NCBI GenBank assembly: GCA_903970615.1
Contig: CAJCJH010000087.1
Coordinates: 1 to 64,000, forward strand
Length of the DNA: 64,000 bases
Direction of reading: 5' to 3'
Source: Rhodospirillales bacterium
GTDB taxonomy: Bacteria; Pseudomonadota; Gammaproteobacteria; Nevskiales; Nevskiaceae
Of the stretch, positions 1 to 8,423 are shown piece by piece (the stretch's first letter is position 1; every line of letters starts with the position of its first letter). The notes beneath the pieces were generated by a model. It saw only the letters and a list, made by a program, of their open reading frames with translations. It ran no database searches and was not told where the DNA came from. Made by a program: the position numbers and the translations under genes.

Positions 1-1
1 G

Positions 2-1066
2 TCATACAGCCAGAAGCTGGATTCGGTCAGTTATCAGAAAGAATTGGGATCGATAGCCGACAAGGTAAAACGTATTCATTTTCTGACGGACCGAATCGGA
101 ACTTCTTTAGCCCGAATTCATCCGGAATTGCTTGGGCAGAAAGGTGCCAACGCAGCACGTGCCGCCAACCTTTGCAAGAGTGATTTGGTGACTCGAATGG
201 TCTACGAGTTCCCCGAACTTCAAGGTCTGATGGGCGGTTACTACGCGGTGAAATCAGGCGAGCCGGAAAGCGTAAGCCGCGCAATCGCCGAGCATTATCG
301 ACCCACTCAATCCGGCAGCCCGATTCCCTCAACGATCGAAGGCCAGATCGTCGCGCTCGCCGACAAACTCGATACCCTCGCCGGCATTTTCGCCATCGGC
401 CAAAAGCCCACCGCGAGCAAAGACCCTTACGCACTGCGCCGCGCCGCGCTCGGCGTGCTGCGCATTTTGATCGAAGGAAAATTGCCGCTCGATCTCGCGT
501 CTTTGCTGGAGTCCGCGCTCGAAGCGCAGCCGGCCGGCAAGCGCGATGCAACGACGCTCAACGAACTGATCGACTTCGTGATGGAACGTCTGCGCGGCTA
601 TTACGTCGAGCAGCAATTGCCGAGCGAAATGTTCGAAGCGGTCAAAGCGCTGGGCATTACCGAGCCGCTGGATTTCGATATGCGCGTGCAGGCGCTGCGC
701 GCGTTCTGGGCGCTGGACAGTGCGCGCCAACTCGCGGCGGCGCACAAGCGCGTGCGCAATATTCTCAAGCAGGCTGGCGAAACTTCCGCAGTGGTGGATG
801 CCGTGCGTTTCACGCATCCGGCCGAGCGTGCGTTGGCTGCGAAGCTCGGCGAGTTGCAGATGACTGGCGACTACGCCGCGCAGCTATCGCAGCTGGCGAG
901 TTTGCGCGAGCCGGTGGATGCGTTTTTCGACATGCGGGCCGCGAATGGCGAGCCGGTGATGGTGAACGATCCCGATCCGGCGATCCGCAGCAATCGCCTG
1001 GCGCTGCTGGCGCAGCTCGACAAACTCTGCCGCAGCGTCGCCGATATTTCGCTGCTGCCGGGTTGA
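2..1066 (+). CDS. glyS: Glycyl-tRNA synthetase beta subunit, C-terminal half (5' end outside window)
   Basis: Beta subunit of the tetrameric (alpha2beta2) bacterial glycyl-tRNA synthetase, which charges tRNA-Gly in the cytoplasm. The frame is open from the first bases and already encodes the internal YQKELGSIADK stretch of the family, so the start lies upstream of the window; about 354 of the usual roughly 690 residues are present. What remains covers the later body of the protein (IEGQIVALADKLDTLAG region) and the C-terminal anticodon-binding DALR-type domain, recognised by KRVRNILKQAG. The stop is followed 7 bp later by gmhB, so the two are probably cotranscribed, an arrangement common in Gammaproteobacteria. 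No frameshift seen. Confidence 0.95.
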   Translation, partial: SYSQKLDSVSYQKELGSIADKVKRIHFLTDRIGTSLARIHPELLGQKGANAARAANLCKSDLVTRMVYEFPELQGLMGGYYAVKSGEPESVSRAIAEHYRPTQSGSPIPSTIEGQIVALADKLDTLAGIFAIGQKPTASKDPYALRRAALGVLRILIEGKLPLDLASLLESALEAQPAGKRDATTLNELIDFVMERLRGYYVEQQLPSEMFEAVKALGITEPLDFDMRVQALRAFWALDSARQLAAAHKRVRNILKQAGETSAVVDAVRFTHPAERALAAKLGELQMTGDYAAQLSQLASLREPVDAFFDMRAANGEPVMVNDPDPAIRSNRLALLAQLDKLCRSVADISLLPG

Positions 1067-1073
1067 TCCCGCG

Positions 1074-1610
1074 ATGAAGCTGGTGATTCTGGATCGGGAT
1101 GGCGTGATCAATTACGACTCGCCGGACTACATCAAATCGGCGGCGGAATGGCAACCGATTCCGGGCAGTCTGGAAGCGATCGCGCAACTGTGCCAGGCGG
1201 GCTATCAGGTTTACATTGCCAGCAACCAGTCCGGCATCGGCCGCGGGCTGTTCGATCACGACGCGCTATCCGCCATCCACGATCGCATGCAGCGCGAGTT
1301 GGCCGCGCTCGGCGGCAGAATTGCCGGCATCGAATACGCGCCGGAAGCGCCGGAGCACGCCACCGAAAGGCGCAAGCCCGCGCCCGGCATGTTGAACGAT
1401 ATCGCCAAGCAGTTAGGTGTGAGTTTGCAGGGCGTGCCCTTTGTCGGCGATTCGGAGACGGATGTTCAAGCCGCCATCGCCGCTGGCGCCCGCCCGGTTT
1501 TGGTGCGGTCTGGCCCTAAAAAAGTGCGCGAGATCGAAGGCGTAGAAGTTCACAATGATCTTGCGGAATTCGTGCGCTGTTTTCTCGCTTGTCCGCATCC
1601 TGAAAAATAA
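1074..1610 (+). CDS. gmhB: D-glycero-D-manno-heptose 1,7-bisphosphate 7-phosphatase lacking the usual zinc motif
   Basis: HAD-family phosphatase that removes the 7-phosphate from heptose bisphosphate in ADP-heptose synthesis for the lipopolysaccharide core. Visible are the HAD motif I (LDRDGVINYD, nucleophile D7 and acid/base D9), motif II in SNQSGIGRG, the RRKPAPGM lysine region and motif IV VGDSETD. Length (178 aa) fits GmhB. Odd point: typical GmhB and HisB-N proteins carry a zinc loop of the form C-x-H ... C-x-C just before RKPxPGM; here the segment reads EYAPEAPEHATERRKP and contains no cysteine. Function is therefore likely retained but the structural zinc is probably absent. It lies 7 bp after glyS. 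A related HAD phosphatase role cannot be excluded. Confidence 0.85.
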   Translation: MKLVILDRDGVINYDSPDYIKSAAEWQPIPGSLEAIAQLCQAGYQVYIASNQSGIGRGLFDHDALSAIHDRMQRELAALGGRIAGIEYAPEAPEHATERRKPAPGMLNDIAKQLGVSLQGVPFVGDSETDVQAAIAAGARPVLVRSGPKKVREIEGVEVHNDLAEFVRCFLACPHPEK

Positions 1611-1695
1611 TTGCGGTTTTGGGTTGGCTTCGCGGAAGTGATGCAGGTTTTGAAGTGACGATGACTCCGCCAGACGCGCTCAACATCTCATCGAC

Positions 1696-2076
1696 TTAGC
1701 GTCCGCAAACCGCGTAATCCTCGCGCCTGCGCTCGATGCGCACGCCGACCATTTTCGCTTCCGTCACCGCGCCGGGTTTGCCGATGGTCAGTTTCAGCGA
1801 GGTGATCGGGAAGCGATCGAACAGCAGTCGCGCGATGGTTTCGGCCAGGGTTTCGATCAGCTGAAAACGGCGGCTGCGGCCGAGTTCGAGAATTTCATCG
1901 GCAACGGCGCGATAGTTCACCGCATCGCGCAGCCGGTCGGACGCCGCGGCGTGGCGAATGTCGACGCCGAGTTCCAGGTCCAGCACCAGCGGCCGCGGCG
2001 CGCGCTGTTCCCAGGCATGTACGCCGATGACCATGCCAATTTCGAGCTGCTCGATCAGGATGAAGTCGGTCGTCAT
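1696..2076 (-). CDS. folB: Dihydroneopterin aldolase
   Basis: Cytoplasmic enzyme of folate synthesis that cleaves 7,8-dihydroneopterin to 6-hydroxymethyl-dihydropterin and glycolaldehyde (many FolB proteins also epimerise the substrate). The 126 aa length matches the family. Family signatures are the IEQLEIGMVIGVHAWEQR start, VNYRAVADEILELG in the middle, LIETLAETIARLLF, and the C-terminal LTIGKPGAVTEAKMVGVRIERRR containing the KPxA(V) catalytic-lysine region. It follows tsaD with a 6 bp gap on the same strand, suggesting a two-gene tsaD-folB transcript that diverges from rpsU. Convergent with gmhB; the 85 bp between them shows no clear terminator. Confidence 0.93.
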   Translation of the reverse strand: MTTDFILIEQLEIGMVIGVHAWEQRAPRPLVLDLELGVDIRHAAASDRLRDAVNYRAVADEILELGRSRRFQLIETLAETIARLLFDRFPITSLKLTIGKPGAVTEAKMVGVRIERRREDYAVCGR

Positions 2077-2082
2077 CGCAAG

Positions 2083-3147
2083 TCAGGAAGGGTTAACCGG
2101 CGCGGTCAAGGTGTGCAGCGGCCAGCGCGCGCGCGCGCTGATGCCGGCATTCGCAGCGCCGCCTTCGGCCAGCCGCGCCCAGCCGGCGTAAGCGATCATC
2201 GCGGCATTGTCGGTGCAGAATTCCGGTCGCGGAAAAAACAGCGCGAAACCATGCTGATCCGCAGCCATTTGCAGCAGACTGCGCAGCCGCCGATTGGCGC
2301 CGACGCCGCCGGCAACCACGAGCTGCTTCAAGCCGGTTTGTTCGAGCGCGCGCTGACATTTGATCGCCAGCGTATCGGTCACCGCTTGTTCAAACGCCAG
2401 CGCGAGGTCGGCGCGATCCTGCGGCGTTACCGCGCGGGGCAATGCGGTGAGCACGGCGGTTTTGAGTCCGCTGAAGCTGAAATCGAGGCCGGGCCGATCG
2501 GTCATCGGCCGTGAAAATCGAAACTTTCCGGATGGATTGCCGGTGGCGGCGAGCCGCGCCAGTTCCGGCCCACCGGGATATGGCAAGCCCAGCGCTTTAG
2601 CGGTTTTATCGAACGCTTCGCCAGCGGCATCGTCGAGCGTTTCGCCGATGATTGCGTAGCGGCCCACGCCATCGACACGCGCCAGCAAAGTGTGGCCACC
2701 GGAAACCAGCAGCGCCAGAAATGGAAAAACCGGCTGGCGCGCCTCCAGCATCGGCGCGAGCAGATGGCCTTCGAGATGATGCACCGGCAGCAACTTCGCG
2801 CCGCAAGTCGCCGCCAGGCCTGCTGCAAACGAGCCGCCGACCAGCAAGGCGCCGATCAGGCCCGGACCTGCGGTGTACGCGATGCCGGCGAGTTGATCGA
2901 CGACCAGATTCGCCGCACTCAGCGTTTCGCTGACCAAGCCCGATAGCCGGCCGACGTGATCGCGCGCGGCCAGCTCCGGCACCACGCCGCCGTATTCGGC
3001 ATGCATCGTGGCCTGGCTATATAAGCGGTGTGCGAGCAGGCCGCGCTCGCCATCGTAAATGGCGACCGCGGTTTCATCGCACGAGGTTTCGATGCCGAGC
3101 ACGGCTTGTGTGGCAGCAGCGGCGATGGATGGGCTGGGAGCATTCAC
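2083..3147 (-). CDS. tsaD: tRNA N6-adenosine threonylcarbamoyltransferase
   Basis: TsaD transfers the threonylcarbamoyl group from TC-AMP to A37 of ANN-decoding tRNAs, working with TsaB, TsaC and TsaE. The ASKHA-fold signatures are present: [17 protein letters not shown] at the N-terminus, the metal-binding [11 protein letters not shown] motif near residue 115, the LVSGGHTLL strand, and [22 protein letters not shown]. The C-terminus has [10 protein letters not shown] and [18 protein letters not shown]. Length 354 aa is slightly longer than E. coli (337 aa), with a short N-terminal extension before the first motif. It is transcribed away from rpsU, sharing the 106 bp spacer that must hold both promoters; this tsaD/rpsU divergence is conserved in Gammaproteobacteria. 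Confidence 0.97.
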   Translation of the reverse strand: MNAPSPSIAAAATQAVLGIETSCDETAVAIYDGERGLLAHRLYSQATMHAEYGGVVPELAARDHVGRLSGLVSETLSAANLVVDQLAGIAYTAGPGLIGALLVGGSFAAGLAATCGAKLLPVHHLEGHLLAPMLEARQPVFPFLALLVSGGHTLLARVDGVGRYAIIGETLDDAAGEAFDKTAKALGLPYPGGPELARLAATGNPSGKFRFSRPMTDRPGLDFSFSGLKTAVLTALPRAVTPQDRADLALAFEQAVTDTLAIKCQRALEQTGLKQLVVAGGVGANRRLRSLLQMAADQHGFALFFPRPEFCTDNAAMIAYAGWARLAEGGAANAGISARARWPLHTLTAPVNPS

Positions 3148-3253
3148 GAGGCGCGTATTCTGCGCTGCCGGCGCGTTGCTTTACAGCCCGCGCTTGACTA
3201 AACTCTCGCCCCCTGTTCTTCGGGGCACCATCCCCGCTGTCGAGATTGAGCTT

Positions 3254-3469
3254 ATGCCGAGTGTCCGCGTCCGCGATAACGAACCGTTCGAAGTAGCCCT
3301 GCGCCGATTCAAGCGTACCTGCGAAAAGGCCGGTGTGCTCACCGATCTGCGCGCGCGCGAATTCTTTGAAAAGCCGAGCCAGGAACGTAAGCGCAAGCGC
3401 GCGGCGGCGGTGAAGCGTCAGCAGAAGCGCGTATCGCGCGAAACCGCAAGGCAGACGCGGCTGTATTGA
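3254..3469 (+). CDS. rpsU: 30S ribosomal protein S21
   Basis: Small basic ribosomal protein of the 30S platform, involved in initiation. The 71 aa product starts [20 protein letters not shown] and continues with the S21 signature [11 protein letters not shown] and [14 protein letters not shown], ending in the basic tail [11 protein letters not shown], all typical of proteobacterial S21. The frame is open further upstream, but the conserved MPSV start at 3254 is the family start. It heads the plus-strand block rpsU-yqeY-dnaG-rpoD. A TTGACT hexamer at 3194-3199 is a possible -35, but I do not see a convincing -10 at normal spacing. Confidence 0.97.
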   Translation: MPSVRVRDNEPFEVALRRFKRTCEKAGVLTDLRAREFFEKPSQERKRKRAAAVKRQQKRVSRETARQTRLY

Positions 3470-3558
3470 GGCGCGATTGCGGGTTCGTGCTGCGTCACCG
3501 CCCGAGTGTCGAGTGTCGTCTTGACCAAGACCGTGTTCGGTATGTCATCCTGACAAGA

Positions 3559-3578
3559 CCGCGACATCTACGTCGCGG
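3559..3578 (+). other. Hairpin between rpsU and yqeY
   Basis: A perfect 7 bp stem (CCGCGAC / GTCGCGG) with a 6-base loop lies 90 bp after the rpsU stop. No U-tract follows, so it is not a classical intrinsic terminator. In E. coli a partial terminator sits between rpsU and dnaG and lowers expression of primase relative to S21; this hairpin occupies a similar place and may act as an attenuator or an RNA processing site. That role is inference from position only. Confidence 0.35.
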
Positions 3579-3628
3579 CAATCCCACACAAGCGCCGTTT
3601 TCCAACCTGCATCGTTCCGGCGTTTCCC

Positions 3629-4075
3629 ATGACTGATCTGAAAACCCAACTCGCCGCCGACATCATCACCGCGATGAAAGCTGGTGAGAAGACGCGCGTC
3701 GGCACGCTGCGTTTGTTATCCGCTGAACTGAAGCAGCGCGAAGTGGTGGAATCCACCGAAATCACCGACGCCGTAGTAATCGCCGCGATCGAAAAAATGC
3801 TCAAGCAGCGGCGCGATTCCGAAGCGCAATATCGCGCCGGAAATCGCCCCGAACTGGCGGACAGGGAAGCGGCGGAAATCGTCGAGCTTTCGCGTTATCT
3901 GCCGCAAGCGCTTACCGATGATGAAGTCGATGGCTTGATTACGCAGGCTGTCGGCGAAACCGGCGCGGCTGGCATCAAGGACATGGGCAAGGTGATGGCC
4001 TGGCTGAAGCCGAAAGTCGCCGGCCGCACCGACATGGGCAAGTTGTCCGGCCGCATCAAAACCCGGCTCGGCTGA
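3629..4075 (+). CDS. GatB/YqeY domain protein
   Basis: Small cytoplasmic protein of the YqeY family, related to the C-terminal domain of GatB, the tRNA-dependent amidotransferase subunit. Precise function is unknown; the fold is tRNA-binding in GatB. Family features seen are LKTQLAADIITAMKAGEKTRVGTLRLL at the start, the AAIEKMLKQRRDSEAQYRAGNR helix and the C-terminal GIKDMGKVMAWLKPKVAGR..MGKLSGRIKTRL. Length 148 aa matches. It lies between rpsU and dnaG (159 bp and 61 bp gaps), as in many proteobacteria, so it is likely coexpressed with the translation-replication-transcription block. Confidence 0.92.
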   Translation: MTDLKTQLAADIITAMKAGEKTRVGTLRLLSAELKQREVVESTEITDAVVIAAIEKMLKQRRDSEAQYRAGNRPELADREAAEIVELSRYLPQALTDDEVDGLITQAVGETGAAGIKDMGKVMAWLKPKVAGRTDMGKLSGRIKTRLG

Positions 4076-4136
4076 CAGCAGCGCCGCGGTCGCTGCGCGA
4101 CTGGAAACCCGCTCGCGGAAGCTGGACACTGCCCGC

Positions 4137-5960
4137 ATGAGCGGCCGCATTCCCGAAAGCTTCATCCAGGATTTACTGACCCGCACCGACATCGTCGATG
4201 TGATCGGCGCGCGGCTGGACTTGAAACGCGCTGGCAAGGAATACAAGGCGCGATCGCCGTTCACCAACGAAAAGTCGCCGTCGTTTTTCGTCTCGCCCGC
4301 GAAGCAGATGTTCTTCTGTTTTTCGTCCGGCAAAACCGGCAACGCGATCGGCTTCCTGATTGAATACGACCGGCTCACATTCGTCGAAGCAGTCGAAGAA
4401 TTGGCCAAGCGCGCCGGCGTCGAAGTGCAGCGCGAAGGCGGCGATTCCGCTCCACGGCTGGTGCTCGATGGTCCGCTCGATGCGCTCGCCGCGGCCGAAC
4501 GCATCTTCCGCAATCATCTGCGCACGCATCAGACTGCGATCGACTATCTGAAGAAACGCGGCGTCAGCGGCGACACGGCGAAACTGTTCGGCATCGGCTA
4601 CGCGCCGGATGCCTGGGATGAACTGGCGAAGGCGTTTCCGAATCCCGAACATGCGCTCGCCGCCGGTCTGCTGAAGAAAAAAGACGACGACCGCGCGCAG
4701 GCGGATACTCGTCAAAAGCAGCGGATTTATGATGTTTTCCGCAATCGCATCATGTTCCCGATCCGCGACACGCGCGGCCGCGTCATCGGCTTTGGCGGCC
4801 GCACGCTGGGCGACGATCCGGCCAAATATCTGAACTCGCCAGAAACGCCGCTGTTCCATAAAGGCCGCAATCTGTTCGGCCTGTATGAAGCCAAGCAATC
4901 GAGCAAGGCCGCGCTGCCGTATCTGCTCGTAGTCGAAGGCTATATGGATGTGGTGATGCTGGCGCAGCACGGCATTCACAACGCGGTGGCGACGCTCGGC
5001 ACCGCGACCACGCGCGAACATCTGGCCTTGCTGTTCAAATCGACGTCGCGCGCGGTGTTCTGTTTCGATGGCGACCGCGCCGGCCGGTCGGCGGCGTCGC
5101 GCGCGCTCGAACAGGCCTTGCCCGAAGTCAACGAGGGCCGCGAATGCCGTTTCATGTTTCTGCCGGAAGGCCACGATCCAGACACGCTGGTGCAGGAAAT
5201 TGGTGCGGAAGCGTTCCGCGAATTGGTCGAAGGCGCGATCACCTTGTCCGATTTCCTGATCGCTGAAATTTCAAATGACCTCAATCTCGGCAGTCTCGAT
5301 GGCCGCGCGCGGCTGGTGAGTCTGGCGCGGCCGCACTTGCAGAAATTGCGCGAAGGTCCGCTGCGGATTCTCATCATCGAAGAACTGGCGCGCATCACCC
5401 GTTTCGGCCGCGCCGATTTTGAAGCGATGCTGAGCGGCGCGCCGAATCCAGCGGCGGCGCGCACCGAATCTGCGAAGACCAATCGGCGCGAACGCCCCGA
5501 ACAACCCGGCGCGCGGCCGATCAAACGCGCACTACAATTGCTGCTGGAAAAGCCGGACATGGCGCAGCGTGTTCAGCACCTCGATCAGCTCGCTTTGGTG
5601 TCGCAGCCCGGCATTGCAATTCTGGTCGAGGCGATCGAATTCTTTCAGGAGCATCCGCAGGCTTCGTCGTCGCATCTGTTCGAGCAGTGGCGTGAAACGC
5701 CGAAAGGCGAGGCGATCCAACGCATTTCGATTTCGGATCTCGAACGGCCCGATTACAGCAAAACGCTGAACAGTCTGATCAACAGCGCGGACGCTGAAAC
5801 CGAATTCTTCGACTGCCTTGCGGAGTTGCGGATGAAGGCCTTGCGCGCGCGCGCCGAAGCACTCGCAGCACAGGCGCGCAGCGGCGAATTGAGCAGTGCA
5901 GAAATGGTGGAATGGGAAGAAATCACCCGCCAACTTTCCGCCCGTTCGTTGGTCGGATAA
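4137..5960 (+). CDS. dnaG: DNA primase with degenerate zinc-binding domain
   Basis: DnaG makes RNA primers for lagging-strand synthesis and interacts with DnaB through its C-terminal domain. Length 607 aa is normal. The TOPRIM catalytic core is intact: VVEGYMDVVML carries the catalytic glutamate, followed by ATLGTATTREH and FCFDGDRAGRSA with the DxD metal ligands; the RNAP-basic motif region (IMFPIRDTRGRVIGFGGR) is also present. The N-terminal zinc-ribbon, normally CPFHxEK...CFGC, reads SPFTNEK at 40-46 and CFSSG at 61-65: positions 40, 43, 61 and 64 are S, T, C, S instead of C, H, C, C. The domain's length and surrounding residues are kept, so it is folded but almost certainly zinc-free. Start chosen at the MSGRIPESFI motif; no good ribosome-binding site is visible. 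Confidence 0.96.
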   Translation: MSGRIPESFIQDLLTRTDIVDVIGARLDLKRAGKEYKARSPFTNEKSPSFFVSPAKQMFFCFSSGKTGNAIGFLIEYDRLTFVEAVEELAKRAGVEVQREGGDSAPRLVLDGPLDALAAAERIFRNHLRTHQTAIDYLKKRGVSGDTAKLFGIGYAPDAWDELAKAFPNPEHALAAGLLKKKDDDRAQADTRQKQRIYDVFRNRIMFPIRDTRGRVIGFGGRTLGDDPAKYLNSPETPLFHKGRNLFGLYEAKQSSKAALPYLLVVEGYMDVVMLAQHGIHNAVATLGTATTREHLALLFKSTSRAVFCFDGDRAGRSAASRALEQALPEVNEGRECRFMFLPEGHDPDTLVQEIGAEAFRELVEGAITLSDFLIAEISNDLNLGSLDGRARLVSLARPHLQKLREGPLRILIIEELARITRFGRADFEAMLSGAPNPAAARTESAKTNRRERPEQPGARPIKRALQLLLEKPDMAQRVQHLDQLALVSQPGIAILVEAIEFFQEHPQASSSHLFEQWRETPKGEAIQRISISDLERPDYSKTLNSLINSADAETEFFDCLAELRMKALRARAEALAAQARSGELSSAEMVEWEEITRQLSARSLVG

Positions 5961-6071
5961 AGGTGAAATCAAGTAGCATTTGGTCACGACTTCAAGGTAT
6001 GACTTTTCTGACGGCGGGAATCGTGCATCATTTATTCACTGCCCCAGCAGGTTCCAAAAAGAGTACGGTTG

Positions 6072-7916
6072 ATGAGCGCTTCTGACCAGCAATCACAGAT
6101 CAAAACCCTGATCGCCCTCGGCAAGGACAAAGGCTTTTTGACCTTCGCCGAAGTGTCGGATCACTTGACCGAAATCGTCGACTCCGAGCAGATCGACGAT
6201 GTCATCACGATGATTCAGGGCATGGGCATTCCGGTGCATGACGAAGCGCCGGATAGCGAGCAGCAATTGTTCTCGGAACCTGCGGTCGCTGCCGCCGAGG
6301 ATGACGAAGAAGCCGCCGAAGAAGCCGCCGCCGCGCTCGCCGCCGCAGATTCCGAATTCGGCCGCACCACCGATCCGGTGCGTATGTACATGCGCGAAAT
6401 GGGCACCGTGGAATTGCTCGACCGCGAAGGCGAAATCCGCATCGCCAAACGCATCGAGGAAGGCTTGAGCGAAGCGCTGTACTCGATGGCGATTTATCCG
6501 GAAACCGTCGCCATTCTGCTGGAAGCCTACGACATGGCGAAGGCCGGCAATAAGCGCTTGGCGGAAGTCGTACTCGGCTTCTTCGACCCGAACGCGCCAC
6601 CGCCGCCGCCCGAAGAAGTGCTGATCGAAGCGGTGGTGGATGAAGCCGCCGAGATCGACGAAAAAGACAAGGAAGACAGCGACGACGAAGAAGCCGTCGA
6701 TACCGGCCCCGATCCGGTCGAAGTCGCCAGGAATTTCGATGAATTGCAGGCGCTTTACGATAAAGCCTGGGATTCGCTGTCGCGTCTCGGCAGCGCCAGC
6801 AAGAAAACGCAGGAGCGCCGCGAAGCCGTTGCCGACCTCATCATGACGTTCCGGCTGCCGGCGAAGATCGTCGAAGAAGTCACGGTGAATCTGCGCCGGA
6901 AGGTCGAGCAGGTGCGCGCGCTGGAACGCGGCATCATGCGCATCGGCATCGAAGCCGGCATGTCGCGCGAAGAATTTCTCAGCAAGTACCGCGAAGGCAA
7001 ACCGACCGATCTGGCCTGGGTCGACAAGGCCGTGCGCGCGAAGCGCAAATATTCCGCGACGCTGGCCACGCAGCGCGGCGAGTTGAAAGTGCTGACCGAT
7101 CAGCTCGCGCAAATCGAAGCGGATAATCTGTTGTCGCTCGACGAAATCAAGGACATCTATCGCAAGATGACCGTCGGCGAAGCGAAGGCCCGACGCGCGA
7201 AGAAGGAAATGGTCGAAGCGAATTTGCGACTGGTGATTTCGATTGCGAAGAAATACACCAATCGCGGCCTGCAATTCCTCGATCTGATTCAGGAAGGCAA
7301 CATCGGCTTGATGAAGGCCGTGGATAAATTCGAATATCGCCGCGGCTACAAGTTTTCGACCTATGCAACCTGGTGGATTCGTCAGGCGATCACGCGTTCG
7401 ATCGCCGACCAGGCGCGCACGATTCGCATCCCGGTACACATGATCGAAACGATCAACAAGCTCAACCGCATCAGCCGCCAGATGCTTCAGGAAATGGGCC
7501 GCGAGCCGACGCCGGAAGAACTGGCGGTGAAGATGGAAATGCCGGAGGACAAAGTCCGCAAGGTGTTGAAGATCGCCAAGGAACCGATCTCGATGGAGAC
7601 GCCGATCGGCGATGACGAGGATTCACACCTCGGCGATTTCATCGAGGACGGCGCCGCAGTTTCGCCGCTGGAATCGGCGACCTCACAATCACTTTCCGAA
7701 GCCACGCATCAGATTCTCGCCAGCCTTACCCCGCGCGAAGCCAAGGTGCTGCGTATGCGTTTCGGCATCGACATGAACACCGATCACACACTCGAAGAAG
7801 TCGGCAAGCAGTTCGACGTTACCCGCGAACGCATCCGCCAGATCGAAGCGAAAGCGCTGCGCAAACTGCGGCATCCGTCGCGCGCGAATTATCTGCGCAG
7901 CTTCCTCGAAGAGTGA
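6072..7916 (+). CDS. rpoD: RNA polymerase sigma factor RpoD (sigma-70)
   Basis: Primary sigma factor. The 614 aa protein has region 1.1 ([21 protein letters not shown]), an acidic non-conserved insert (roughly residues 75-230, with a [16 protein letters not shown] run and a proline stretch), region 1.2 starting [11 protein letters not shown], regions 2.1-2.4 ([49 protein letters not shown]), region 3 and region 4.2 ([25 protein letters not shown]). The ATG at 6072 is preferred; a TTG directly before it is also in frame. It ends the rpsU-yqeY-dnaG-rpoD block; the 111 bp gap after dnaG could carry its own promoter, but I see no clear one. An intrinsic terminator follows. Confidence 0.98.
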   Translation: MSASDQQSQIKTLIALGKDKGFLTFAEVSDHLTEIVDSEQIDDVITMIQGMGIPVHDEAPDSEQQLFSEPAVAAAEDDEEAAEEAAAALAAADSEFGRTTDPVRMYMREMGTVELLDREGEIRIAKRIEEGLSEALYSMAIYPETVAILLEAYDMAKAGNKRLAEVVLGFFDPNAPPPPPEEVLIEAVVDEAAEIDEKDKEDSDDEEAVDTGPDPVEVARNFDELQALYDKAWDSLSRLGSASKKTQERREAVADLIMTFRLPAKIVEEVTVNLRRKVEQVRALERGIMRIGIEAGMSREEFLSKYREGKPTDLAWVDKAVRAKRKYSATLATQRGELKVLTDQLAQIEADNLLSLDEIKDIYRKMTVGEAKARRAKKEMVEANLRLVISIAKKYTNRGLQFLDLIQEGNIGLMKAVDKFEYRRGYKFSTYATWWIRQAITRSIADQARTIRIPVHMIETINKLNRISRQMLQEMGREPTPEELAVKMEMPEDKVRKVLKIAKEPISMETPIGDDEDSHLGDFIEDGAAVSPLESATSQSLSEATHQILASLTPREAKVLRMRFGIDMNTDHTLEEVGKQFDVTRERIRQIEAKALRKLRHPSRANYLRSFLEE

Positions 7917-7973
7917 GCCGAAAAAGCAGCGGATCGAGACGCGAAATAAGTGAACGCCGCAATCCGAGTCGAC

Positions 7974-8003
7974 AAAAAAAGCCGCTCGATCGAGCGGCTT
8001 TTT
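7974..8003. terminator. Bidirectional intrinsic terminator between rpoD and cytochrome genes
   Basis: An 18-base perfect palindrome (GCCGCTCGATCGAGCGGC, 7981-7998) is preceded by seven A and followed by five T, then G and three more T. It therefore forms a GC-rich stem with a U-tract in both orientations, which suits its place between the end of rpoD on the plus strand and the end of the cytochrome pair on the minus strand. Confidence 0.93.
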
Positions 8004-8069
8004 GTTTGAATCCAGCGTTTGCAAACCAATCCGTTTCAGGCCGGTTCCGTTGCCGGCTTCCAGCCTCGA

Positions 8070-8423
8070 TTAGTTCTTACCTTCCGGCAACTCGGGTGTG
8101 TACAGCACCGGCGTTTGCTGTGAAAACCATTTGGCCAGTTGCTTGATGTCGGCGTCGGACAAATTGGCGGCTTGTGCAGCCATGATCGCGTTCTTGCGTT
8201 CGCCGGATTTGTAGGCGTGCAGCGCGTGCTCGATGTAGTTTTCCTGCTGGCCGGCGAGATTGGGGAAGATCGGCTGCGTACTCACGCCTTCTGCGCCGTG
8301 ACATGCCGCGCAGACGCCCACCTTGTCCGGCTTTTCGACGGGGGATGCGGCCTGTGCGCTGGCGGCGAATGTCATCGCAATTGCGACTGAGGCAAGGCTA
8401 CGCTTCATGGGAGTCATCGTCAT
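8070..8423 (-). CDS. Periplasmic monohaem cytochrome c
   Basis: Small class I cytochrome c, 117 aa, with a Sec signal peptide (MKRSLASVAIAMTFAASAQA) and one haem-binding CAACH motif about residue 38, followed by NLAGQQENYIEHALHAYKSGERK, typical of the c4/c553-like subfamily, and a distal methionine candidate in IMAAQA. It presumably carries electrons in the periplasm, for example to a terminal oxidase; no oxidase gene is nearby, so its partner cannot be named. The start ATG follows directly on the TAA of the preceding cytochrome gene; a second ATG six codons in (MKRS) gives the cleaner signal peptide. The two genes form an operon and probably arose by duplication. Confidence 0.9.
   Translation of the reverse strand: MTMTPMKRSLASVAIAMTFAASAQAASPVEKPDKVGVCAACHGAEGVSTQPIFPNLAGQQENYIEHALHAYKSGERKNAIMAAQAANLSDADIKQLAKWFSQQTPVLYTPELPEGKN

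Noticed and set aside
3148-3253. Sigma-70 promoter before rpsU with TTGACT at 3194
   Set aside because: No good -10 at 16-18 bp spacing, so not listed as a promoter feature.
6093-7439. Long open frame (448 codons) on the minus strand opposite rpoD
   Set aside because: It mirrors the third-codon bias of rpoD; the translation is Arg/Phe/His-rich without family sequence, and rpoD is certain.
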